Shown here: positions 42,009 to 49,900 of the stretch, in pieces
Layout of the letters: each line of letters starts with the position of its first letter
Numbering within the stretch: the stretch's first letter is position 1
Assembly (NCBI GenBank): GCA_944376235.1
Contig: CALWCA010000015.1
Location: 1 to 54,812, forward strand
Length of the DNA stretch: 54,812 nt
From: an uncultured Clostridia bacterium
Lineage (GTDB): Bacteria > Bacillota > Clostridia > Oscillospirales > Feifaniaceae
Direction: 5' to 3'
Position numbers and translations under genes: made by a program
Notes under the pieces: model-generated
Database searches by the model: none
What the model was told of the DNA's origin: nothing
What the model saw: the letters and a program-made list of their open reading frames with translations, nothing else

Positions 42009-42539
42009 GTGAAGGAGTTTCAAAATGAGCATGCGGGGCAGGAAGGTCCGGGCGGCCCGGTGCCGTCGGGCAGGACGGAGGGGGTCAGCCTCTCCTTTGC
42101 CCCACAGAGTTTCCCGAATGTTCAGGCGGGGGGAGCGCCGCCGCAGGAGGTGCGGCAGGAGCAGGCGCCGGTGCCTGCTCCTGCCGCCGACCGCCGGCAG
42201 AGCTTTGATTTTCACCCCGATCCCATGCGCGCCGTTGAGCCTCCTCCCATGGTGCCCGCCGAGTCGGTCATGGCACCCTCGGACTTTGCAGGCTCCAAGC
42301 AGTACATTTTAAGCCAGTTTCTCGGAGACTACTGCCTGCTCGACTCGCTCATCGGCACCGGGACCCTGGTGCGCAAGGAGGGATATCTGTACCAGGTGGG
42401 GGCGGACTATATCGTCCTTTATTCCGACGGGGTCTACACGGTGTGTGACCTCGGCTCCATCCGGTATGCCGCCTTCACAAGCCCCGGCAACCGCTCGGCC
42501 GCAGGCTCTTCCAGGGGTGGCAGGAGAGGCGGCCTGTGA
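42009..42539 (+). CDS. Hypothetical protein with possible spore-coat (GerQ-like) C-terminal domain
   Basis: A 176-residue protein. The first 95 residues are disordered, rich in Pro, Gly, Gln and Glu. The last 80 residues form a compact beta-rich domain: YILSQFLGDYCLLDSLIGTG, TLVRKEGYLYQVGADYIVLY, then TVCDLGSIRYAAF. This layout resembles spore-coat proteins that keep a local binding surface with a Gly-Ala-Asp-Tyr-Ile core, such as GerQ. The match is by pattern only and may be wrong. The start is GTG with GGGAGG 7 bases upstream; it follows the amidase by 159 bases on the same strand. Confidence 0.5.
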   Translation: MKEFQNEHAGQEGPGGPVPSGRTEGVSLSFAPQSFPNVQAGGAPPQEVRQEQAPVPAPAADRRQSFDFHPDPMRAVEPPPMVPAESVMAPSDFAGSKQYILSQFLGDYCLLDSLIGTGTLVRKEGYLYQVGADYIVLYSDGVYTVCDLGSIRYAAFTSPGNRSAAGSSRGGRRGGL

Positions 42540-42555
42540 TTTTGAGCGCGTCCTG

Positions 42556-42585
42556 TTGCGGACAAAAGAGCATTCGTGCTATACT
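42556..42585 (+). promoter_or_regulatory. Promoter of the MBL-fold hydrolase gene
   Basis: TTGCGG (42556-42561), 18-base spacer, TATACT (42580-42585), about 40 bases before the start codon. Confidence 0.55.
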
Positions 42586-42628
42586 GTTTGTCGGAAATTT
42601 CCCAAACAGGAAAGGCAGGGAGCGGAGA

Positions 42629-43609
42629 ATGGAAATCAAGCAGATTTATCCGAGTATTTATCAGGTGCAGCTTCCCTTGCGCGGCAACCCGCTCAAGGAG
42701 CTCAATTGCTATATCATCAAAGGGTCGCAGCGCAACCTGGTTGTGGATACGGCCTTCAATCAGGAGGAGGCAAAGGGCATCCTGCTGGAAGCGCTCAGCC
42801 AGCTTGAGTGCCCCCTTTGTGAAACCGACAGCTTTTTGACCCATTGTCACTCGGACCATGCCGGGCTGCTTTACGCCATCAAAACGCAGGACAATCGCTG
42901 CTACACCAGCGAAACCGACGGGGAGATTGTCAACGCCCCCTACCGCCCTGGCTACCGCAACGAGGGCATGACGGTCTCGGGCCCCCGCATGGGCTTTGTG
43001 CAGTCGGCTGCCGAGCTGGCAAACGCGCACCCCGCCTCCTCCAACCGATGCCCGCAGGCCATTGACTTCACCTATGTGGGAGAGGGCGACCGCATTGATC
43101 TGGGCGGATTTTGCTTTGAGGTTGTGGATTTGGCCGGGCATTCGCCGGGGCAGGTCGGGCTTTACGAGCCGGACAAGCAGCTTTTGTTTGTAGGAGACCA
43201 TATTTTAGGAAAAATCACGCCCAACATCACCTATTGGGGCGACGATTTTGACGCGCTGGGCGTTTACATGGACAACCTTCGCAAGGTGCGCGCCATGCCG
43301 GTGCAGCACATGTACGGAGCGCACCGGTTTAACGTGGAGAGCCATGTGAAGCGGGTAGACGAGCTGCTTGCGCACCACGAGCGCCGGCTGGAAGAGGTGT
43401 GCGGCCTGCTGCGGGAGGGCCGGCAGACGGCCTTTGACGTGGCGGCCGGCATGCACTGGGATTTCGGCGGCGGAAACTTTTTGCAGTTTCCGCTCACGCA
43501 GCAGTGGTTTGCGGCGGGCGAGGCGCTGGCGCATCTGGAATACCTGCGCCATCAGGGCCAGGCGGTGCGCACGAGCGACGGCGCGTTGCTGCGCTATGAG
43601 CTGGCCTAG
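42629..43609 (+). CDS. Metallo-beta-lactamase-fold hydrolase
   Basis: A 326-residue cytoplasmic protein of the MBL superfamily (glyoxalase-II-like subgroup). It has THCHSDHAG at 81-89 for the dinuclear metal site, with Cys in place of the usual residue between the histidines. Further marks are DLAGHSPGQVGLYEPDKQLL, LFVGDHILG and a late HMYGAHRF. A C-terminal helical extension after residue 235 matches the layout of hydrolases that act on larger or thioester substrates. The ATG at 42629 follows CAGGGAG. The substrate is not predictable. Confidence 0.85.
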   Translation: MEIKQIYPSIYQVQLPLRGNPLKELNCYIIKGSQRNLVVDTAFNQEEAKGILLEALSQLECPLCETDSFLTHCHSDHAGLLYAIKTQDNRCYTSETDGEIVNAPYRPGYRNEGMTVSGPRMGFVQSAAELANAHPASSNRCPQAIDFTYVGEGDRIDLGGFCFEVVDLAGHSPGQVGLYEPDKQLLFVGDHILGKITPNITYWGDDFDALGVYMDNLRKVRAMPVQHMYGAHRFNVESHVKRVDELLAHHERRLEEVCGLLREGRQTAFDVAAGMHWDFGGGNFLQFPLTQQWFAAGEALAHLEYLRHQGQAVRTSDGALLRYELA

Positions 43610-43614
43610 GAATC

Positions 43615-43643
43615 TTGCGCCGGATTTGCGGCTGTGTTATACT
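43615..43643 (+). promoter_or_regulatory. Promoter of the beta-CASP hydrolase gene
   Basis: TTGCGC (43615-43620), 17-base spacer, TATACT (43638-43643), giving a leader of about 235 bases. The leader contains a small CCGGC/GCCGG hairpin near 43775 but no riboswitch I recognise. Confidence 0.65.
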
Positions 43644-43880
43644 GAAGCCAAAGAGCAAGACGGCCCTCAAGGGAAGCTCGGCGGGCAGATTTGAAGGAGT
43701 GCGCAGAGCGGGGAATGTCCGCCCGTGCACGCTGTTTGGCCCTGCCGTGAGAAAGCAAAGGGCCTAAAAGAACAGCACAAAAACCGGCGGCATTTGCCGG
43801 ATGTCCGGCCGGGAAGTGCTGCGGCAGCCGGACGTATGCTGCGCGCGGTGCCGGAAACTTGGAAAGGAAGCACAAGAGAT

Positions 43881-45482
43881 ATGAAACTGACATTTTATGG
43901 AGCGGCCAAGGCCGTCACCGGCAGCTGCCACTGTCTGGATGCCTGCGGAAAGCGCATCCTCATCGACTGCGGTCTGCAGCAGGGTCAGGACGAGGTCGAC
44001 AATGCTGAGCTGGGGTTTCATCCCGGGGAGGTCGACTATGTGATCGTCACCCATGCACACATTGACCATTCGGGGCGCCTTCCCCTGCTTGTCAAGCTGG
44101 GGTATCAGGGCAGCATTGTGGCCACCCGTCTGACGGGGGAGCTGCTGGGCATCATGCTGCGCGATTCGGCCCACATCCAGGAGTCGGATGCGGAATACCA
44201 AAACCGCAAGGGCAAGCGTGCCGGCGCCAAGCCGGTGGAGCCGCTTTACACGCTGGAAGACGCGGAGGAGGCGCTCTCCCGCCTTGTGACCTACGATTAC
44301 GAGCAAAAGCAGACGCTTTGCGAGGGCATTGAGTTCCGTTTTATTGACGCGGGACATCTGCTGGGCTCCTCCATCGTGGAGCTGTGGGTGACGGAAGAGG
44401 GTGTCACCAAAAAGCTGGTCTTTTCGGGAGACCTGGGCAATACCAACCAGCCGATTATCCGCGACCCGCAGTTTGTCAAAAAGGCAGACTATGTGGTCAT
44501 GGAGTCCACCTACGGCAACCGCAACCACGAGGGAGAGGGAGAGTATACCGAAGATCTGGCCGCCATTATGGACGAGACCTTCCAAAAGGGCGGCAACGTG
44601 ATCATCCCCGCCTTTGCGGTGGGGCGCACGCAGGAGCTGCTGTATTTCATCCGTGAAATCAAGGAGAAGGGGCTGGTGAAGAGCCTGCCCGACTTCCCCG
44701 TGTATGTCGACAGCCCCCTGGCGCGTCAGGCCACCACGATTTTCTCGGGAGACCTGTCGGGCTACATTGACGAGGAGGCCCGCGTGCTGGTGCGCGACGG
44801 CGTGGCCATGCTGACCTTTGACGATCTGATTTTGACCGAAACAGTGGAGGAGTCCAAGCTGCTCAACATGGACAATCATCCCAAGGTCATTATTTCGGCA
44901 AGCGGCATGTGTGATGCCGGCCGTATCCGCCACCACCTCAAGCACAACCTGTGGCGGCCCGAGTGCACGGTGGTATTTGTGGGCTTCCAGGCCGAGGGCA
45001 GCTTTGGGCGGCATCTGCTCAACGGGGCCGAGAAGGTCAGGATGTTTGGCGAGGAGATTGCCGTGAAGGCCAAAATTGTCAACTTCCAGGGGCTGTCCTC
45101 CCACGCCGGGCACGACGCGCTGGTGGAGTGGATCGACGCCTTTGAGCCAAAGCCCGCCCAGGTTTTCGTGGTGCACGGCGAGGCTGAAGTGACCGAGCAG
45201 TTTGCCGGCGAGCTGCGCGGTATGGACATCCCGGCCCATTCGGCAAATTATCATGAGCAGTATGACCTGCTGCAAAACCGCGTGCTCGAGGAGGGAACCA
45301 TGCCCCCTGTCAAGAAGAGCTCCGAAGAGCAGCTCCGATGCTCTTCGGCCTACCCCGAGCTGCTTGACATCGGCAACAAGGTGCTTTCGGCCATCAAGGC
45401 CAACCGCCAGGGCGCGAATAAGAACCTGCGCGCAATGACAGAACAGCTCAAAGAGCTGCTCAAGCAGTGGGAGGAAGAATGA
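43881..45482 (+). CDS. MBL/beta-CASP family RNA-processing-type hydrolase
   Basis: A 533-residue protein. The metallo-beta-lactamase domain starts MKLTFYGAAKAVTGSCHCLD and has the metal motif THAHIDHSG at 57-65 and a later GDLGNTNQPI. The inserted beta-CASP domain has VMESTYGNRNHEGE and IIPAFAVGRTQELLYFIREI. The C-terminal RMMBL part has QGLSSHAGHDALVEWI and VFVVHGEAE. The family comprises RNA endo/exonucleases related to CPSF73 and archaeal/bacterial homologues. It probably processes or degrades RNA. The ATG at 43881 is set by family alignment, with GGAAAGGAAG 10 bases upstream. Confidence 0.88.
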   Translation: MKLTFYGAAKAVTGSCHCLDACGKRILIDCGLQQGQDEVDNAELGFHPGEVDYVIVTHAHIDHSGRLPLLVKLGYQGSIVATRLTGELLGIMLRDSAHIQESDAEYQNRKGKRAGAKPVEPLYTLEDAEEALSRLVTYDYEQKQTLCEGIEFRFIDAGHLLGSSIVELWVTEEGVTKKLVFSGDLGNTNQPIIRDPQFVKKADYVVMESTYGNRNHEGEGEYTEDLAAIMDETFQKGGNVIIPAFAVGRTQELLYFIREIKEKGLVKSLPDFPVYVDSPLARQATTIFSGDLSGYIDEEARVLVRDGVAMLTFDDLILTETVEESKLLNMDNHPKVIISASGMCDAGRIRHHLKHNLWRPECTVVFVGFQAEGSFGRHLLNGAEKVRMFGEEIAVKAKIVNFQGLSSHAGHDALVEWIDAFEPKPAQVFVVHGEAEVTEQFAGELRGMDIPAHSANYHEQYDLLQNRVLEEGTMPPVKKSSEEQLRCSSAYPELLDIGNKVLSAIKANRQGANKNLRAMTEQLKELLKQWEEE

Positions 45483-45835
45483 TCTCCATCGGGCATACGA
45501 CGCTGAGAGCACCCCCTTTTGACATCGATTGAAAGCCCCCCTGGGGCGGCAATCCCATGCGCCGGGAGCGGCGCGGCCGGGGCCGGTTGAAAAACAGCCC
45601 CGGCCGCGTGCTGCCGGCAGCTTTGCAACGGCTTTTGGAACGCTTTTTTCGCACATCCGCAGCGCTGCGGCGGGTTTGAAAAAGCTTCCTTGCGCTGCAA
45701 AGGGACAGGCCCTCGGCCACGGCCGGGCAGGTTGCCGTCTGCACAGAGGGGTATTTTTGCGCCCTAACGCCTCCCTTTTGGGGACGGGGACGTGAAAAAA
45801 CAAAGATAAAAAAGACAAGAGAGGATGCTTTTTGC
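45483..45835. other. 353-base gap between the beta-CASP and DMT genes
   Basis: Apart from the hairpin at 45572-45608 and a 12-base palindrome GCTGCCGGCAGC near 45612, I see nothing functional. No convincing promoter was found for the downstream gene, which may depend on readthrough. Confidence 0.45.
45572..45608. terminator. GC-rich hairpin downstream of the beta-CASP gene
   Basis: Perfect 12-base arms (45572-45583, 45597-45608; CGCGGCCGGGGC and its complement) with a 13-base A-rich loop, about 90 bases after the stop. There is no T-run, so it may terminate weakly or stabilise the 3' end. Confidence 0.5.
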
Positions 45836-46726
45836 ATGTGGTTTTGGTATTCCCTGATTGCAATTTTGTTTTGGAGCGGCTCGGATCTTTTTTCCAAGAT
45901 GGGCTCGCCTTCCGAGGATAAATACAGCCATTGGAAAATGGTCATGGCCGTGGGCGGCGTGATGGGCATTCACGCCTTTGTGCTGATTTTGGGCGGTGTG
46001 GAGTTCACGCCTCGCGACATTGTCACCTACATGCCGGCGTCGGCGCTTTACATCCTTTCCATGATTTTGGGCTATGTGGGGCTGCGCTACATCATGCTCT
46101 CCATCTCCACCCCCATCTGCAATTCGTCGGGCGCCGTGGCGGCGCTGCTCTGCTTCTTCCTGCTGGGAGACCGCATGACGGGGCTGCAGTTTTTTGCCGT
46201 CTGCCTCATCACGGGCGCCGTGTTCGCGCTGTCGGTCATTGAAAAAAGAAAGGACGACGAGCTGCGCGCGGCAGCCGGACAGGTTCCCGACCCGCGCTAC
46301 ACCAAAAGCGTGATTGCCGTCGCTTTTCCCCTGCTCTACTGCGCCATTGACGGGCTTGGCACCTTTGTCGACGGCCTTCTGCTCGACGGCTTCATTGAGG
46401 AGGCCAGCGCAAACATCGCCTATGAGCTCACCTTTTTGCTCATGGCCGTGTTCGCCTTTATCTATGTGGTGATTGTCAAGAAGCAGAAAATCGTGCTGTC
46501 GCAGGAAAAGCCCAAGCTGGTTGCCGGCCTGTGTGAAACGGCGGGACAACTCGCCTACATTTACGCCATCGGGGAAAACACCATCGTGGCGGCGCCCATG
46601 ATTTCCTCCTACTGCATCGCCTCGCTGCTGTGGGCGCGCATTGTGCTCAAGGAAAAGCTCTCCTTCAAGCAGTATCTCATCATCGCAGTGGCTGCGGTGG
46701 GCATCGTGATTATGGGAATGGAATAA
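45836..46726 (+). CDS. DMT-superfamily (EamA-type) permease
   Basis: A 296-residue integral membrane protein with ten hydrophobic helices in two EamA repeats (about 1-130 and 155-296), joined by a charged loop (EKRKDDELRAAAGQVPD). Repeat ends show the family pattern LLGDRMTGLQFFAVCLITGA and, in the second half, LKEKLSFKQYLIIAVAAVGI. It should export or import small metabolites; the substrate is unknown. The ATG at 45836 follows AGAGAGGA. It stands alone between two unrelated genes. Confidence 0.88.
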   Translation: MWFWYSLIAILFWSGSDLFSKMGSPSEDKYSHWKMVMAVGGVMGIHAFVLILGGVEFTPRDIVTYMPASALYILSMILGYVGLRYIMLSISTPICNSSGAVAALLCFFLLGDRMTGLQFFAVCLITGAVFALSVIEKRKDDELRAAAGQVPDPRYTKSVIAVAFPLLYCAIDGLGTFVDGLLLDGFIEEASANIAYELTFLLMAVFAFIYVVIVKKQKIVLSQEKPKLVAGLCETAGQLAYIYAIGENTIVAAPMISSYCIASLLWARIVLKEKLSFKQYLIIAVAAVGIVIMGME

Positions 46727-46902
46727 AAAAACGCGCTGCTGCACCATGCGGAGCATATGCCGGCGGGCGGCTGCCCGTGAAAGGGCAAAAGGGTCAGGGG
46801 AGACGGTTATGCCGCCTTGCCCCACGCAGCCCTTGGCCGCGACAGGCGGGGAGGGCGGAAGGCCCCTTCCCGGGAGCGAAAACACTTGCTCGCCTGAACA
46901 TC

Positions 46903-46945
46903 AAAAAGGCGGGGCCGGAGAAATTTCTCCGGCCCCGCCTTTTTT
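46903..46945. terminator. Bidirectional terminator, 42-base perfect palindrome
   Basis: The 21 bases 46903-46923 are exactly complementary to 46924-46944, with no loop spacer (centre AAATTT). Five A at one end and five T at the other give a T-run in both directions. It serves the SLH protein gene on the minus strand and could stop plus-strand readthrough. Confidence 0.85.
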
Positions 46946-46980
46946 GTATGTGCGCCTTGTCAAAAGTTTTCGGAAAAGGG

Positions 46981-49900
46981 TCACTCTTTAAGAGCCTGGC
47001 AGTAGCGCATGAGGATGGTGGCCACCTGAGCACGGGTTGCAGAGCTTGCCGGCTCAAGGGTGGTGTCGGTCACGCCGGTCATCAGGCCCTGGCCGACCAC
47101 CCAGTTGAAGGCCTGCACAGCATACTCGCTGATTTGATCTGCGTCGGTATAGGCGCCAAGGTTTTCCTCCAGCGTCACAGCCTCAAGCCCCTTGTACTGC
47201 GCATAGCGGAACAGGATAGCGGCCATCTGCTCACGCGTGATGGCATCGTTTGGCCCAAACAGGTCGTCGCCATACCCGTTCACAATTTCGTTTTGGGAGG
47301 CCCAGGCAACCGCCTTTTCATACCACGAGCCAGCCTCCACATCGGCAAAGCCGGCGGTATTCCCGATCGCGGGCTCGCCCTCCAGACGGTAGAGCATGGT
47401 GACAATCATGCCGCGGGTGGTGGTTGTGTCGGGCTCAAAGGTGGTGTCGGTCACGCCGGTCATCATCCCCTTGCCATAGACATAGGCCACCGCGTCAAAG
47501 AACCAGGCGTCCTCATCCACATCGGTGAAGGGCAGGGCGGCTTCTCCCGCCTGCTCTTTCACAAAGGAGGCAAAGACACTCACGTCGCCGGCCGGCATGG
47601 TAAAGGAGAATTTCCCATCCCCCATGTCGGTCAGCTTGAGCTCGGTGCCGCTCTCGTTTTTCACCGTGAGCTGCTCGAGCACATATCCCTCGTCGGGGGA
47701 AACGGTGAGCACAATGGTGTCGCCACGGGCGGCGCGCTTGGAATCGGCCGTCACACTGCCGCCCTCGCCGATGTCGCCATCGTCCAGCGAAACCGAGAAG
47801 GAGGGGCTGCCGGACGAGCCGCTGCCCGTGTGGGTGGGATTTTCAGGTTCGGGCTCCTGCGGACGGTCTTCGGGAGAGCACAGCAAAAGCGAAGGAGCCG
47901 CTCCGAAAAGCCATTCGTCGCTCTCAAGATAGACGACCTGCTTCCCCTGTGCCGCGGCAGTGAAGATGCCATCGCCGTCGGGCCCATCCACGAGGCACAG
48001 TTCAAAGCCTTCGGGCAGATAGCCTTCGGGCAGCACGATGACCTCCTGCGGAGAGAGGGCCTTGTCTGCGGTCAGGAAGAGGGCTGTGGTGTCGCAGAAG
48101 GCCGAGAGCTGAGCCCCTTCTTCCAGGGTGAGGGCGCCGGCGCCGCCTGTCAGCGAGAGGCCGACATCGCCCAGCAGGAAGAGCTGCCCTTCGTCGCCGA
48201 CGGTGAGCTTTTTGGCAGAGATGCCCCAGATCGCAAGGGTGCCATCCGCCGTCAGTTCGGCATCAGCTCCCGAGAAGCCATCCAGGATGGAAACCTCTGC
48301 TCCCTCGGCAACGGTCAGCGACGTCACGGGGCACTCATTGGAAAAGTCGGCAACACACAGGGGAGCAGAGCCCTCAAAGGTCACGGAAAGGCCACTGCCG
48401 CCCTCAAGACCCAGATTGCCGATCTGGCAGGGGGAATCGGTGCGGATCACAACGGAGTCTCCATTCTGTTCACCGACAATGGTGAGGGCGGACTGCAGAA
48501 CCATGGGTTTTGTCAGATGCAAAACCCAGTTGCCGTCTTCATCCTCTTGCCAGGAATATCCAAGCTCTTCGTTTTTGCCAAGTGTGCCGACCGCAAGCGA
48601 GAGCGAGTCTCGGGAGACAATGGGGGATCCGGCGTTGTCAAAGAAGCTGCCGGGAGCATTGTCAAAGGAGAGAATACCGGTGCCCGAGATTTCTGCCTGC
48701 TGCAGCGCATCGGTATCCTGCAGGAGCAGATAACCGTTGTTGACAATCTCAGGCTGATTTTCCAGCGTGGGGGTTGTCCGAACAAAAGTCCCGTAAGCCA
48801 GGGTCAGGCTGCCGCCCGACAGCGCGAACTCACCGGTATCGACGGCGTCGCTGTTGCAGAAGAGCACGGTGCTGTTGTTCTCCAGCAGGAGACGATCGGA
48901 AGAAAAGCAGCTGACGCCCGAGGAGACCGTGGCGCTGCCGTTCGACAGGCAGACGTCTGAAGCAGAGATCGCCCAGTAATCGGCGGCAATGTTGAGAGTG
49001 CAGCCGGTGAGGGTGACGGAGTCGGAACAGGTGATCCCGTCGTCACGGGCGGCGATGTCAAGGGTGCAGCCGGTGAGGGTGGCAGAGCCGTAACTGTCGA
49101 TTCCATCGTCACCGGCGGCGATATCGAGAGTGCAGTCGGTGAGAGTGGCAGAGCGATCAGAGTAGAGTCCGTCGTCACCGGCGGTGATATCAAGGGTGCA
49201 GCCGGTGAGGGTGGCAGAGCCGTAACTGTCGATTCCATCGTCACCGGCGGCGATGTCAAGGGTGCAGCCGGTGAGGGTGACAGAGCGATCAGAGTAGATT
49301 CCGTCGTAATCGGCGGTGATATCAAGAGTGCAGTCTTTCATGATCAGAGAACTTTCCTGCAGGTAAATGCCGTCAGAGCCCTCTCCCAAGGCGGTAATTG
49401 CCAGCGAACCGTCTCCCGAAATGTTCAGACTGCCGTAGTCCATGGCAATGCCCTCGAAGGGTGTGCTGGCATTCTCGGGCGCGGCAATAGAGCTGCTTCC
49501 TTTGAGCACGATAGACAAAGCGCCGTTGGCATAGATGCCGGCGGAGTATGAGGGGTCATATAAATAACCCTGAGTGATCGTAGCATTGTTGAGCGTCAGC
49601 ACGCCCGTTTTCGCGTCATAGGAGACGCCCATGGGGGCTTCCTCAGGATTTTCAAGGATGTTGACCCCGTTCACCCAGAGCTCGGTGAGAGGCAGCCATT
49701 CATTGGAAACGAGCGTGCCCTTTTTCACCGTGACGAGCAGATACAGGTCGTCAGAGGGGTCATATTTTTCTCCGCCGATGGTGATGGGGGCGCCGTCAGA
49801 AGTAGAAAATGCCCCAGAGGGTCCCGAGACGGTCAGCTCCGAGACGGAGTCCTCCACCGTGACGCCGGCATAGGCGGCAATGCCGCAATCGCTTCCCGAA

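Noticed and set aside
43764-45863. Minus-strand 699-codon open frame opposite the beta-CASP gene
   Set aside because: The plus strand encodes a complete, recognisable MBL/beta-CASP enzyme; the antisense frame is a by-product of GC-rich third positions.
48960-49335. Regular 66-base repeats considered as a CRISPR array
   Set aside because: There are no variable spacers; the repeats stay in frame and encode 22-residue protein coils.
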